This document shows, in pieces, positions 36,701-49,344 of a stretch of 64,000 nucleotides of DNA. Below the pieces are notes generated by a model. It saw only the letters and a program-made list of their open reading frames with translations, did not search any database and was not told the DNA's origin. The number at the start of each line of letters is the position of its first letter. Positions within the stretch are counted from its first letter, which is position 1. Position numbers and translations under genes: made by a program. The stretch is from Magicicada septendecula. Lineage: Eukaryota > Arthropoda > Insecta > Hemiptera > Cicadidae. The stretch lies in contig CM068367.1 in assembly GCA_034769895.1 (NCBI GenBank), positions 316,943,986-317,007,985 on the forward strand, given 5' to 3'.

Positions 36701-37507
36701 CAAAAAATAAAAAATGAATAGAAAATCTAAATTCAATGAAAAAAGTCACAGTAATTAGAGTAAATTGTATTCTATTGTCCACTCAGTGGTACTGCTGTCT
36801 GGCTCTTACATGTGTTAGTATTGCTATGATGCCAGAGCAATATCAACCATATACTACTACGCTTTTTCGTGAATCATAACATGTACACAAAGTGTAGACA
36901 TTCCAAAATATATGATTGTTGATGTTTTATTTTTTCATACTCTCTTTTGAATTAAAAATAATGTTTCTTTTAATTTTTTATTCTTATGTTTCTTTTAATA
37001 ATTTTGTGTTAAGCTTATTTATATTAAATGCCTATTTAATTCTATTATTTTAATTGTTAAATAAACATAATATGTATGTAGGTATAAAATTAAGGTTGGT
37101 TATATTATAATTATATGTTATTATATATGTATTTTGTGTGCTAATAACCTTAGCTGATTTTTAAAATTAGGTTTAATTATGTTATGTGTAAGCTTGTGTT
37201 TTGGATTATTTAATTTGTACCAACCCAATAAAAAATAATATTGTAAATAAAAAATTGTACCGACCAAATAAATAGGATTGTAAATAAAGAACTAATTTTT
37301 ATGCGCTAAATTAACCGTTTATTTAGAAATCATGATTTTAGGGTTCATTTAACCAGTTTACCTAAAATGAATCTCATACTCTTCACATAAACGTCTCCAT
37401 AAAAGAATGATGAACATGAAGTTATGAAAAGGTACACAAATAAACAATGGAGCATTGAAAGTCATAAGATCCAAGAGGTGTTCTAAATTTACCGATATAT
37501 CGTAATA

Positions 37508-37584
37508 TATCGATATATTTCAAGCAATATATCGGATATATCGATATAGCTGTTACGATATATTGGAAGACCGATATATCGATA
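37508..37584. promoter_or_regulatory. Right subterminal TATCGATA cluster (three sites)
   Basis: Exact TATCGATA at 37508, 37539 and 37577, with two near matches between (ATATCGG, ATATCGT). It mirrors the cluster at the left end of the same hAT-type element. Confidence 0.7.
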
Positions 37585-38458
37585 TACCAATCAATGTTGC
37601 CATCCCTACGCTTGTCAGACGATGTTTTACAACAGACACTGTAAATTTACCCATCAAACTGACAGTAAATTATTTCACCACAACAGCGCCTACACACGCG
37701 CTCCCGCTCTACACTATCACGTATTATTTCAAACCTTTACATTTACCATTTTTGATGATATCAAACCTTTACTTTAAATATAATGATGACTAATGCAATT
37801 CTTACACAAATTCTTACACACGATCAACAAGCCTAACAAAATTCAAACTCAACAATCTTAACAGGACACTGATATCATAATCTTATACATAACACTTTAC
37901 CTAACTATCAGTGTGATTTTCTGCTATGTGTGAAATTATACACCGTTTTAATTGACATAGAATCCACGCCACAAATGAACATGGTGTATAATGTTAACAA
38001 GTATCCGTATATAAGAATTATATTTGCAAAAAACAGTAGTGCATTATATTATAAAATGAAAACTAATTATGAAAACTAATTATATTTGGTGAATGTATAA
38101 TGAAAATTAAGTGGTAAAAAGTTTATTGTAAACTGACTAATTTGTAAATATTGACCATGATGGATACTGAACAGGCCCTTATAAAATAGCTCCCATTGTA
38201 ATTTATTTTATAATTAACAATAAAAATTATTGTAAAATACAGAATTATAAGAAAACAAAATGTAAATAAATAAGAGAAATGTGATAGTATAATATGATAT
38301 AACTCAGTTATATTGACAATGTACTGTAGAACAATGAAATGTTCTTGAATGCAATGTTTTTGAATAAAATGCTGGTTCAAGTAGAATAAGAAACATACAA
38401 CAATACACTATGGAATTTTTGAATTTTGTTCACTCTACAATTATCCACTAGGAGCTAA

Positions 38459-39018
38459 CAGAGGTGCCCCCCCCCCCCAAAGGCCATGGTACAATCCCCC
38501 CCCCTAGTATTCCGAAATCCCTCCTAATTTGATTTTGTGGGTAGGGGAGATCACCATACACGGGTAAATAACCCCAGTTAACATGGATCTTGGGGCTTTA
38601 TCCAAAAAGTTTAGACAAACTAAAGCCATTTAACCAATTATTGGAATAAAAAAAACTAATGTTATTCTTTTTATCAATACCAAAAGGTTTCCTTGTAAGC
38701 CTAATCAATGACTAAGTTATGAGAAATGTAAAAGCCTGGTCAAACCTGGCCTAACATAATTAGTAGTACATTAGTCCTTATCAAGATAATCTAACTTGAT
38801 TTTGTAATTGCATTCTTTTTCTTTACTGATTTGTTTGATTTATTATGCTTGTAAGGAGGTAATTTAAAATACATGGACGGAATTTAAAAGTAAAAGAAAA
38901 AGTTTGAGTACCGTGGAAATTCCTACTCAAAAATTACAACAACAAAAATTGCCTTGAAAAATCCCTCACCCAAAAAAAATTTCAGTGGTGGACCTGCACC
39001 TTGCTGTAGGCACCCATG
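38459..39018. mobile_element. Short hAT-like MITE
   Basis: The 8-bp sequence GGAGCTAA stands on both sides (38451-38458 and 39019-39026). The 560-bp insert begins CAGAGGTGCC and ends GGCACCCATG; the ends are inverted repeats matching at 8 of 10 positions, of the hAT CA(G)-rich kind. Two C homopolymers follow the left end. There is no coding capacity. The copy is diverged enough that only the outermost bases match. Confidence 0.75.
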
Positions 39019-40088
39019 GGAGCTAAGATAAATAAAATAAGCCTAGACAATAAACAATATTGCTAGAAGTCTTTTTTAAGGCATTTAATGAAAATTCAAC
39101 ACTGACATATTTAAACCGTAAAAACTTAAGAAGGAAATAAGAATAAAAAAATACCATAGATAACAATAAAATGAATAAATTACATAATGTACAGAAGACT
39201 TCTAATTATTAATGAACTCAACACTCCACATTTCAAACAAGACTAACCTGTTTCTCACTAGCACAACAGGGATACTGAAGACTAATTATAAACACATTTA
39301 CACAAAACTAACTAACATTTAGAAGTGTGATAGATATATCTGAAATAAACTAAGATTATTTTATATGAACATACAAAAATTGTGACTGCATACAACACTT
39401 CACACTATGTCTCACATTATTACTATAGTTATAACTAAAGCCATTAAGCAATGGCATTTTCCAAGTTTACTTTGAAGAGCAATAAACAAAACAATAAATG
39501 AATTTATTATATTTCATTATTAACATATTTGTTCTTTTAAAGTTAAGATATTTTCTGCTTGATAATTTGCGTATTTTATGTTAAAAGTTGAATGAGATTA
39601 TGTTTTCAACCAGTCCCAAAAAAATTGTCTGTAACGTGCTTAAATTTATGTATCCAATTAAATGAATGGTAATTTAATAAACCAGTAGTGAAGTATGAAC
39701 AGAACTAAAAGTTCTTATTTATTTGAAAAAAAAAAAGATCAATACGTATATAATGCATACATAAGGCATGGGGCTACTGTAATATTATATAAACATATTT
39801 GTAAATAAAAGTTACAATCTGAAAATGTTTAAAATTGTTTTAAATATTGTAGCATGACAGATTATCCACTTAATAAAGAAGGAAATATGATCATAAATAA
39901 ATATCAATTAAAATAACTATCAAAGAAAAATCCAAATGAAAACAAATAAGTATCACAATAAAATACAATCATAACTTGAAGAAGTAAAAATACAGAAAAA
40001 GCAACTATGCAACAAATATGTGTAATGAAAAATAAATTAAAAAAACTAAAATAAAGTAAGAAAATACCCAGGTAGGATAGGACTAAGT

Positions 40089-40181
40089 AAGGAAGATACC
40101 CAGAACAAACCAACGTACATAATAACTATAGGGTAATGAAGAAACAAAGAATGAACAAGGAAGATACCCAGAACAAACCAA
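40089..40181. repeat. 25-bp direct repeat, 68 bp apart
   Basis: The block starting aaggaagatacccagaac occurs at 40089-40113 and identically at 40157-40181. Confidence 0.85.
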
Positions 40182-43100
40182 AATACCTAATAAACAGGAA
40201 TGAGTTTGAAGATACAAAATAGTAGGAGGAGAAGACTACAACAAATACTCAAAGGAAACCCAGCAAGGAGAAAACAAAAACCCCAAAGGAAATTAAATGT
40301 CACAAATGAAAGTATAACACCCAAAAACAGAATTAATGTAAAATAAATGTAAACAAAAGTGTTTAGAGTTATAAGTAAAAGTGCACCCAGGAAAGTTATT
40401 GTATAATGAATAAAAAACAAATCTTAACAGTCCTCTATAAATAAAATCCTTGATAATATAAAACTATAAAACTGATTAGTGATAGTATAAGAATTAACAG
40501 GGGACAGGTGCAAGTGATATATTATAGTAAATAAACTTCAAGAAAGTGCATTAAATGCTTAAACTTAATAAAAGTGTACCTTTAAACAACTTTAAAGTTT
40601 TAATTTAACTTCATGAATACTCTTTGATAGAATAGTATTATGAAAAGCAAAGACTAATGTTTCTAATAAATTGACACTCTTTATCTAATAACATTCACTG
40701 AAATGAGTAAGATAAATAAAGAGCAGGTATTTAATAAGTAAAGTGACAAGGGATACATCCCTAAAATAAAATAAAAAACAGATAAGACTGCACACAAGTA
40801 ATTTTAAGAAAGATTTAAAAATGAAGGAACAGATGTGTTATGTTCCTATTAAAATAAATGAACTCTATACCTAAATGTAGGAAATAGAGAGTAATGTTCT
40901 AATATTCTAAAATGTTTTTTATGTTTAATAGTTTTAATAAAGAATGCAATGTCTGAGTGTGGATACCATTCTTTTATTATAAAATGTTTATTATGAGTTA
41001 CTAGAAATAATCAAGACTAGAATGTCTGAGCTTAAATACCATGTTTTTAATGTCAAATAATTGTTATGTATTATTAGTTAGAATTCAATACTAAATGTTC
41101 TTGTAGTAAAGTAAGGAACTGTTAATTAACATTGTATTAGAAGAGAAGGTCAGAAAGGGTATAAACAAGCTATATTATTAAAAAACTTTGTATGTAAAAC
41201 CAGATAAAATCTAGGCAAAATGGTAAATCTAAACTACATTATAATTGAAGAATCAAGTACAGTAAACTAGTTAAACTGATGAAATTTATGTAAGGTAAAT
41301 CAGTCACAGAGTAATATAATGTAAATTATACTTTAAAAAGATATTGTAAAAAGATAGTAAGAATTATGAGAAAAAATGCAAATGTAATAACTGAAAATTC
41401 AGAGTGGGGAGTCATAAATTATTGAATAATAATTAAAAAGATAACCATTTAATAAAATTACAAGAAATTAAGGGAAGACAAACATTTTATGTCAATCTGA
41501 GATTTAGTACAATCATTAAATATAACATATAAAATGGCAAACATTTGGGGAAGGGCAGGAAGTAAATTTTAAAGCCTACTTTTTCAAAATGAAAGAAATA
41601 TAGCATTTTAGATAAAAAACTTTGTAAAACTATCTTATTTGGTATCAAATCAAACAGAATGAACTAAAGAAAGAGATTATGTATTTAGTATTTCATAAAA
41701 TTAAATAATAGCAAAAATATATTCAGTAATATAATGTAAATTTTCCGAATGTAGCGGAAGCCAAACAGATTTAAAACAATGTATTGCTAATATTAAATTG
41801 GCTAAGACGATTTCAGGAGACGAAGGAAATGAGAACAGTTAATTATTGGACCTTGTCGAGCACACTTGAACGAGATTTTTTCTAATATTAACCTATATAG
41901 CAGACAAATATGGCGATCGGTCTGTAAGCCTAGTCTACAGTGAAAAATCGTAAATTACTAAATTTTGAACTTAAACCTTAAACTCAGTGAGAACATTTAA
42001 TACCACAATTAAACTAAAGTAATACAGAACAGTAAATGAGTGAAATAATAAATTAAACCTATACAATAAATAATTCTTAATAACGAGACGAGAAGTGCAA
42101 GTTTCGACCTTATTGAACAAAGTAAATTAAACATTATCACACATATTTAATCGAAGTGAATCACAAAACACTGAACCAGAACCATTCTACTAACACCAGA
42201 AGGAATAATCACAACTGCGGAGACGAGGAAACATTGAAAAGGCACCATTTATTGGAAATTTTCATCGAGCCGACTACGGTTTAACATATGCAGTCCGGGA
42301 GCCGCCATCTTGACTCCCACAATTCAAAGCGAGCTTTACCAACATAATCATACAGTCTTCAATGGTTCGAATTTTATCTTTAATAAACATTATATATTAA
42401 CTAATAACTTGTAATTTTTAATTCTTAAGCTTTTTACATGTAAGTGTTATACTTTCCTGACCTTACCCTTCTCTGACTATATATAAAATGACCGTTCAAA
42501 GAACCTAATAATTAATAGAAAATACAGATGTAAAAAATTAATCGACAGCCCTGAGAACGAGTCGATACTACTGTTGAATAATCGATTAACACTCGATACA
42601 TTATACAATTGTTAATAAATCTAAAATTTCTGCAATTTGGTTTCTATTTATTTATAAATTTAATAAATAGAATTAAAAATAAGATAAATTGAGATCACGG
42701 ACTATCCGAAAGGCGGCCTTTACCAAAAAAGAAGGAGAATACTCAATTAAGAAGAAGAACCGTCTATCGATTAGTGCTGGAAATAATACAATTAACGCGG
42801 AAGTTACAGTAATTATAAAAACGCAAAGTGACACAATTAACAGAAACAGAAACAAAACAGTTAAATTTTGACACGAATCAATTACAAAAATTAATTTACT
42901 AAATACAAACAACAAAAACCAATTAAACAATATTTTTCAAAATAAAAAAACACCAAAATTTTTTATTTTTGGTAAACATACAAATTTTTATTTTGTAAAC
43001 ACGAATTTTTTAGTTTGTTACAATATGCATTTCTGCTGTGAGGCACTGTCATAACTTCTTTACTTCTATGCAACTCACACAAATAGAAACAGATGTGTGC

Positions 43101-43857
43101 ATGCATCATCAACATTCAATAAAAAAGGAAAAGCTTTTGTGGATGAGACTTTATTCACTATAAAACTTAAAACTCCTCTTTACATATACCATGATCTATA
43201 CGTTAGTTGTCTCTGACAATCCTACACCCTTGTTTTTCAAAATGAGTTGGCAAATGTTTCAGATTCTTTCTTTCTTCCATACGCCTATATATGTATTATG
43301 GAGTAACTCACTACTAAAAGGTTTAATACTAACATTTCTTACATATCAACAAGTTAAGTGTCAGAAATTAATGACTATTATAAAAATCTTAGAGAACTTA
43401 AAAACAGTGGCAGATCTATGGAGGTGGATTAATAGCCAAGACCTTCCTTTAAGAAAAACACACACAATTTCAAAACACTGTTTTAAGCATTGACTCAAAA
43501 AATGTGAAATCTTGACAAATACCAAAAATGCTCTATAGCAAATGAGAAAGTGATAAAACAGAAATCAAAATGTATCAAAGATATGAAATTGAATTTACAG
43601 ATTTTCTGTGACTGACTGCAAGACTTAGTGAAAAAGAATCCCCCCCTGAACTATTATCTCTCAAAATCTTAAGAGACCTTAAGTTAATAAAAAGTTGTGA
43701 AAAATATTTGTCAACAAGTAATATTAAATCTATACAGGTAAGTAATTAAACTTTGAAACTCAGTATATTCAGTGGACCTTCTGAAAATAGTCCCTGCAAG
43801 CCTAGTTACTACAGCATAGCCCCACCACTAGTTTAATCAAATACTGGAGACGCCACT

Positions 43858-43929
43858 GCCAAACCACTGGTGTTGGAAAGTTAAAGCACAACTGCCAAAC
43901 CACTGGTGTTGGAAAGTTAAAGCACGACT
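43858..43929. repeat. 36-bp tandem duplication
   Basis: Two adjacent 36-bp units beginning gccaaaccactggtgttgg, differing at one position (acaact against acgact). A recent local duplication. Confidence 0.9.
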
Positions 43930-44525
43930 AAAAAATTTAACAGAAAAAATATGCTGCAATATGCTCAGCACACATCAATAACCATATGGAATTCTATCCT
44001 TCGCTTCATAAACTACAAAAATTCTTGAAGAATTTCGTTAAAATTTTCTGTTATGATCATATTTTTTCCAGCTCCTTAATAAAATATGTTGTTTTAATTA
44101 CCACTCGACAAACATACTATCTTCCTTATTATCCTATGTAACTCATTTCAGGAATCACCTCTGACAGCAAACATTACTACAGTTCATCCTATCTAATCCC
44201 TCTATATCTCATGTAGTCCTATCAATAATCTTTAAGCTATTATATTTTCAAATTCCTCTATGGTTTGTTAATTAAGAAGTACCTTCTGACCATATTAAAA
44301 GTACCGAGATAAACAATTACTACCAGGCTCAAAAGATTTTTAATTGATAGCACTACACACCTGGTGCTAATCCATATGCTGATATCTTAAATTGTTCCGA
44401 AATAAGATCAAAGAATCTTCTTGCATTACTTAAACTATTATTTGAATTTAGGTTTTATATTTCACTGGTATAAAAATAAAAAGAAGAAATCCTCTATTAA
44501 TGTATAGTTAAAACTGTAGTCAATT

Positions 44526-44529
44526 TTAT

Positions 44530-44571
<42 letters not shown>
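44526..44571. repeat. (TA)n tract, original insertion site
   Basis: About 45 bp of TA dinucleotides ending directly at the first base of the LTR array. The last four bases (ATAT) reappear at 60845-60848 on the far side of the array. A second (TA)n tract closes the Penelope-like dimer at the right edge of the window. Confidence 0.9.
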
Positions 44572-44574
<3 letters not shown>

Positions 44575-46525
44575 AACGTTCTCCTCGAGCGTGTCCCTCT
44601 GATCTGTCCGAACACCTCTTAGCAGTCGCCACTTATGAATTATAAAGACCGAAGTTTAAATAAAGTGGTTGGTAATGTTACTCTAACAAAGCAGAAATCG
44701 AGGGTGTGTGATTTGGGTCAAGTAGGGAAGTTGTTTAGCCTGATTTTGGAAGAGAGAGCTATACCGTTGGTTTACCCTCGGTTTGAACGATTTATAAATT
44801 TTCAAATATTCGCCATGCACCGAATCAGCTGACTTTAACACTAGTCTCCAAATATAGATTAACCAGACGACACTATGGCAGTAGACGACCTGGTGGATCG
44901 TCTTCTTCTTAGCTGTTCTGAAACTTAATACAACTACCCACTACAAGAAAGTACACACATTTTTATTTTTTAAATCTCAATTTTTCAATAATATTTATTA
45001 AAAATATTATTGGTTTTTTTCTCTTCTGCCAAAATACAAATCTCACAATCGATCTTTTCCTTAATTAAAAACAAGATATTGACTTCATTGAGTAAACATG
45101 GAATTGTAAAAAAAAAATATATATGGTTTTTGACCAAATTTTATACTATATTTAAAACATCAATCAATACATAATTCTTTGTTATTTCCCCAGGGTTAAG
45201 GGTAAGTTCTTTTTGTTATGAGATGGTCAGAAATGGATAATTATACTACGCTTTACAAATACCGAAAAATATTCAAAAATTTGTTTATTTTTGCTTAGTA
45301 CGTAGTTCCGGAAATGTCCGTAAGAGAGCAGAGTGCGTTTGTTTTCATTAGAACATGTGATTAATTTTTAATAGTTTTTGTTCTATACAACCATTCGGAA
45401 TGAGTTTTCTTCGTTAAATATTAAACGAAATGTTTATATTACCTCTCTTCTTACAGTTCTTACTTGAATGAAGCCGTTTCTCCGGTGGTGTCCGTCTTTG
45501 GTTGTAATTTCATTACCGTCTGGCCAATATTATATCGTCAAACTTGAAACATAGCGAAACTAGGCCTGATCGTCCAAAAAGGTTTTTCTTTCACTTTTAT
45601 TATGGAGTATAGCAATTTAACTTTGATAAATAAGGTAGGAGTATATAATGTTCATACTGTTGTTTAATTTTGTACCAATTTTGCACTTCTCAAAGGTTTC
45701 TAAAAGGATATTTTAATAAAATTGTGGTCGCATCATTTTGTCAACTCGCCAGGTTTAATTTTTAAATTCGATTAACAATACTTGTTATTTTCGTCACTCT
45801 TAGTAACCCATAATTTTTTTATATCTTTTTATTGGTTCTGCTATTTAATTTTTTGTATATAGGCAGTTTGTAATTATTATAAATTTATATTTTATTTACA
45901 GAAAAATAATTCTTTTTAATTTCGGTTTCTTTCCCAATTTGGTTTACATAATAGGTTTCTGTTCATTTTCTTATAACCTTGGATATAAGTATTTAATAGT
46001 TTTATTAACTTTAAATGAATTTATATATTATTTATTAGTCTCTCATAGTATTCCTACACTGCACTACTTCCTTCTGCCATTTCCCTCATACAGTATTATT
46101 TTAATTTTTTATTATCATCTGATATTTAAATCTTTTATGTTTTTTAAAATGAACCCTGGGTTATCTTATACTATAACACAAATATTTGAAAAAATATAAA
46201 ATTAACTTAGGTATTAAACTTGGTTGTCTACACAATATAAACATTACAACAAATTAACAAAATACATAATCAGTTAGTAGCATTATAGTCTACTATCATC
46301 GTTTATAATTCTCATACCTACAGCACAATTCTGTAAGAAGTTCCCTTCCCTTTCACTTTTTACCTCAATGGGTACACTATAACTCACTTGTCACTGTATA
46401 TCACTCGAATTGTTTATAATGTTTAGTGATACAATTTAATTTTGAGCTCGTTATAGTTTACCCATTTCTGACCTTTATGGTATTACAAGAGTTAATTTAT
46501 TGGGACCGGGTTATGTACCGTTACA
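44572..46525 (-). repeat. LTR 1 of the array
   Basis: 1954 bp, from TGTAACG to CGTTACA. It is the most diverged of the four, differing from LTR 2-4 at several positions in its first 700 bp. Frames inside it (for example 45939-46199 on the + strand) run against the element and are not genes. Confidence 0.9.
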
Positions 46526-47887
46526 TAAAGCCCCCCCACTAGAACAAATTTATTTTGGTTTTACTCGTTTATTAAAATAAATTGTTGATTGTTTCAATTC
46601 TCCTAATATTCTTGGCTTTATTCTTCATAATATCTTCATTTATTTCAAACTGGTTGTATACTGACTGGTAATTCAGACTGGTGGTAATTGCTGTTTTCTT
46701 ACTCAACTCTCTCTCTCTTGGAGACAAATTCATCAATTATTTATTTCTCTGGGTAGTGGTACTTCCACATTTTATTTGATAAGGACTGGTCACACTAATC
46801 ATATTAAACTTGTTTTAACACTCATTTCTATTTACTTCTATAAATTAGCTTTATCAATTAAGCTTCAGTCTGCTATCTTCCTTCTATTTTCTTCATTTAT
46901 ACTTCTGGAATCTAATATCACTCTTTTCAGCTATTTTATAATTATTATCCCTTAAATATTCAATTTCCCTAACATTTTTCCCTATCTTGTGCGGTGGTAC
47001 CAGTAGGGTGGCCACTCTGGGTCCATACTCCTCTGTCCATCCTTACACCTTCTGAGACCAGGGGAACATCATCCCTGCTCATAAAAATTATTGCCGGAAC
47101 ATTTCTACGGTCAATACATAAAAAATAAAAAAATTATAAGTAGTAGTCAATTAGCGACTAGTACTAAACACTTTTGGGATTCTTCATACTGTAGCTGTTT
47201 GCATTTATTTATATATTTCTTCTTCTCCTTGATTCCTTCTTCTTTTCCATTAACTAATAGCATATAACATTATTGATAGGCTTTATGTTAAAATTCTTTT
47301 GACTTTACTTCTTGTGACATATTTCTCCGTATCATTTCTTCTTACATAATCTTCAATTCCGAGAAATTCTAATTATTGTATTAATTATCATCCTCCTTCA
47401 GTTTCATTGGAGTCATTAAATTATTCTTTATTCTTCTTATCTGAGCACATTACCATCAATTGTTTTTGTTCATTTAATTTTTCTTCTGTTTGTTACCATT
47501 AAAAATATTACTTTCCTATTATTTCATTTTAAATCAATTCTTTATAACTCTTATTTACTAATCAGTTCTTATTTTTTGTTAAATTAAATGGTTTCGAAAT
47601 ATCTTAAATTGTATTATTTCTGAATAAATTAAGTAAGTTGTCCTTACGTAGTTTTTATTAAATCGTCTTGTTCCTGGATAAATTGTTGAGTAAGTTGTTC
47701 TTACATTTTTTCTTTCAGAATTTTGGGGTTTTAGTCTCTTCATTTTAAATTATATGGTTTCAAAATAACTTGACTAAGATGTCCTTACATGGTTTTTGAA
47801 TTTTGGGGTTTTCTTCCGCTATTCAATGGGTTGCTGGGTCGGTTTTCAGAATTTCAGTCCCCTTTTTCTGGTTGGTTAGTGTGTAGT

Positions 47888-49249
47888 TTAACCATGGTCC
47901 ATTAATTCAGGTACTCCCTTTACTCGGATTACTGGGGTATTCATAATGATTTTGGTATTTGTTATATACCTCTCTTTCACCTGGCATCGTAACTCAGCTG
48001 ATACAAAGTCTTTATAGAAGTCACGGTTTTCCGTCATTGTTAGTTCTTTTTTAACTAACAGGTATTGCACCTCCTCTGACATAACATATTCACTCATCTT
48101 TAATATCATTCCATTCCCGTTTTCCTCTGGATAATTTACCAAATTTTTTAATGATATATTCCGTCTTGATGATATGACTGATATCTTCTGATGCACTTCA
48201 ATCGTCGACATATTTAAATGATATCCAAACTTAATTAATTCCCTCTGTTCATTAATTGGGAGGTTAAATACATTAATTAATCCATCTGTAATCATCTCCC
48301 ATTCTTCCCTTGTATTTATTATTTTCTTTCTACATGTTTTTCTTATTTCCTTGGTCTTCTTTTCCAGGTATTGATTATCCTCTTTGTTGTGGCTATTTTT
48401 ATTTTCCAATGGCATTACACCTTGGTATTCTGTAATTTCTATTTCCTTCCTACTCTCTTCTGTGTTTGGACTTACTATAATACCTTCTGAGGTGCTGTCT
48501 GATGTTTCATCCAAATTCTTGAAACTATGGTCCATTTGTTTATTTGTCTCCTCCTTGTATGTATCTGCTTTTTGGCTAAGTGTATTAACATTTTCAAACT
48601 TCTCTCCGAAAGTTTCCCATATCTCCTTATTGAACTTCTCCATCTTACCCTCAAATTGTTTTAAATTCTCATTATTCTCTTCAAATTTTGCATTCATCTC
48701 TTCTCTTTGTCCTTCAACCGTTTCTTTCAGTTCATGGTATTGTTCATTCATGGTTTGTTTGATATTTCCATGAATGGTTTCTATTTTTTCATTTAGTTAT
48801 TTGACTAAACTTTCCTGAATGCTCTCTATTTTCTCATTGGTCTGTCTATTTTGTTCCTCCTGTTTCTTAAAATTCTCCTTATTTTCCTCATTGGTCTGTC
48901 TCAAGTTTTCCTCCTGTTTCTTAAAATTTTCCTCTATTTTGTTATTGGTTTGCTTTGAAGTTTCCTCCTGTTTTCTAAATTGTTCAGCCATAAATTTCAT
49001 CATGTCTTGCCAATTAGGTTCTTCTCTGGCTACCGCTTTGTCTGGTTGGTCCCCTTGGGCATCATCTTCAATTATTTCCGTTTCCGGGTCCATAACTACT
49101 TCGGTTTCTTCTTTATCACCTGTCTGTTGGTCCATTTCACTGTCCGTGACTAATTCTATTTCTTGTTCCTGTCCACCTTCTTCCTTCTCCTTTTCTTCTG
49201 CCCTCTTCTTCGATCTGCCTCGGGTATTATGCATTTCTTGTTTTCTCAT
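47888..49249 (-). pseudogene. Gag-like region, unit 1
   Basis: It follows the primer-binding-like site by about 75 bp. The N-terminal part is basic, then acidic (VTDSEMDQQTGDKEETEV), then a long coiled coil built from repeats of the type NFKKQEENLRQTNEE. The C-terminal part, with EEWEMITDGLINVFNLP and later VQYLLVKKELTMTENR, is helical and resembles a capsid-like Gag domain, but I cannot place it in a named family. No Cys-His zinc knuckle is present. The region is broken about once. It is a virus-like fossil with no pol downstream. Confidence 0.65.
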
Positions 49250-49344
49250 AACTGCCGACGATAATTAGATTTGTTGGTATATTAATTTATTAAAAATATC
49301 AAAATTCTTTTCTAATTACAGCCCTTTTACGTTGAGCACCAATT

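Larger units (their letters stand above)
35485..37608. mobile_element. Non-autonomous hAT-type element with a nested piggyBac
   Basis: The element begins TAGGGATGGCAAC and ends with the exact reverse complement GTTGCCATCCCTA. It is flanked by the 8-bp duplication CGCTTGTC (35477-35484 and 37609-37616). Eight-bp duplications and short inverted repeats of this kind are the hallmark of hAT elements. Both ends carry clusters of TATCGATA. No hAT transposase is encoded; the interior holds a piggyBac fragment and AT-rich sequence. Total length is 2124 bp, including the nested insertion. Confidence 0.9.
39027..44525. other. AT-rich stretch without recognisable genes
   Basis: About 5.5 kb of strongly AT-rich DNA. 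Frames of 60-100 codons on both strands are of low complexity. A less AT-rich patch at about 42230-42320 contains gccgccatcttgactccc, which resembles a promoter-proximal motif of animal genes, but no exon follows. Two short direct repeats are listed separately. An imperfect duplication of about 90 bp around aatgtctgagtgtgg and aatgtctgagcttaa lies near 40.95-41.1 kb. Confidence 0.5.

Noticed and set aside
42230-42320. Promoter and first exon of a host gene
   Set aside because: A single gccgccatcttg-like motif with no downstream reading frame or splice signal is not enough.
43191-43493. 100-codon frame as a gene
   Set aside because: No recognisable motif, an AT-driven composition, and no partner frame or repeat family nearby.
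45939-46199. 86-codon frame repeated in every unit (also 50712, 55485, 60258) as a gene
   Set aside because: It lies inside the LTR on the strand opposite to the element and consists of low-complexity hydrophobic sequence. Its repetition only reflects the LTR.
48384-49268. Ser/Phe/Leu-rich + strand frames opposite the gag-like region
   Set aside because: They are mirror frames of the Lys/Glu-rich coiled coil on the minus strand.
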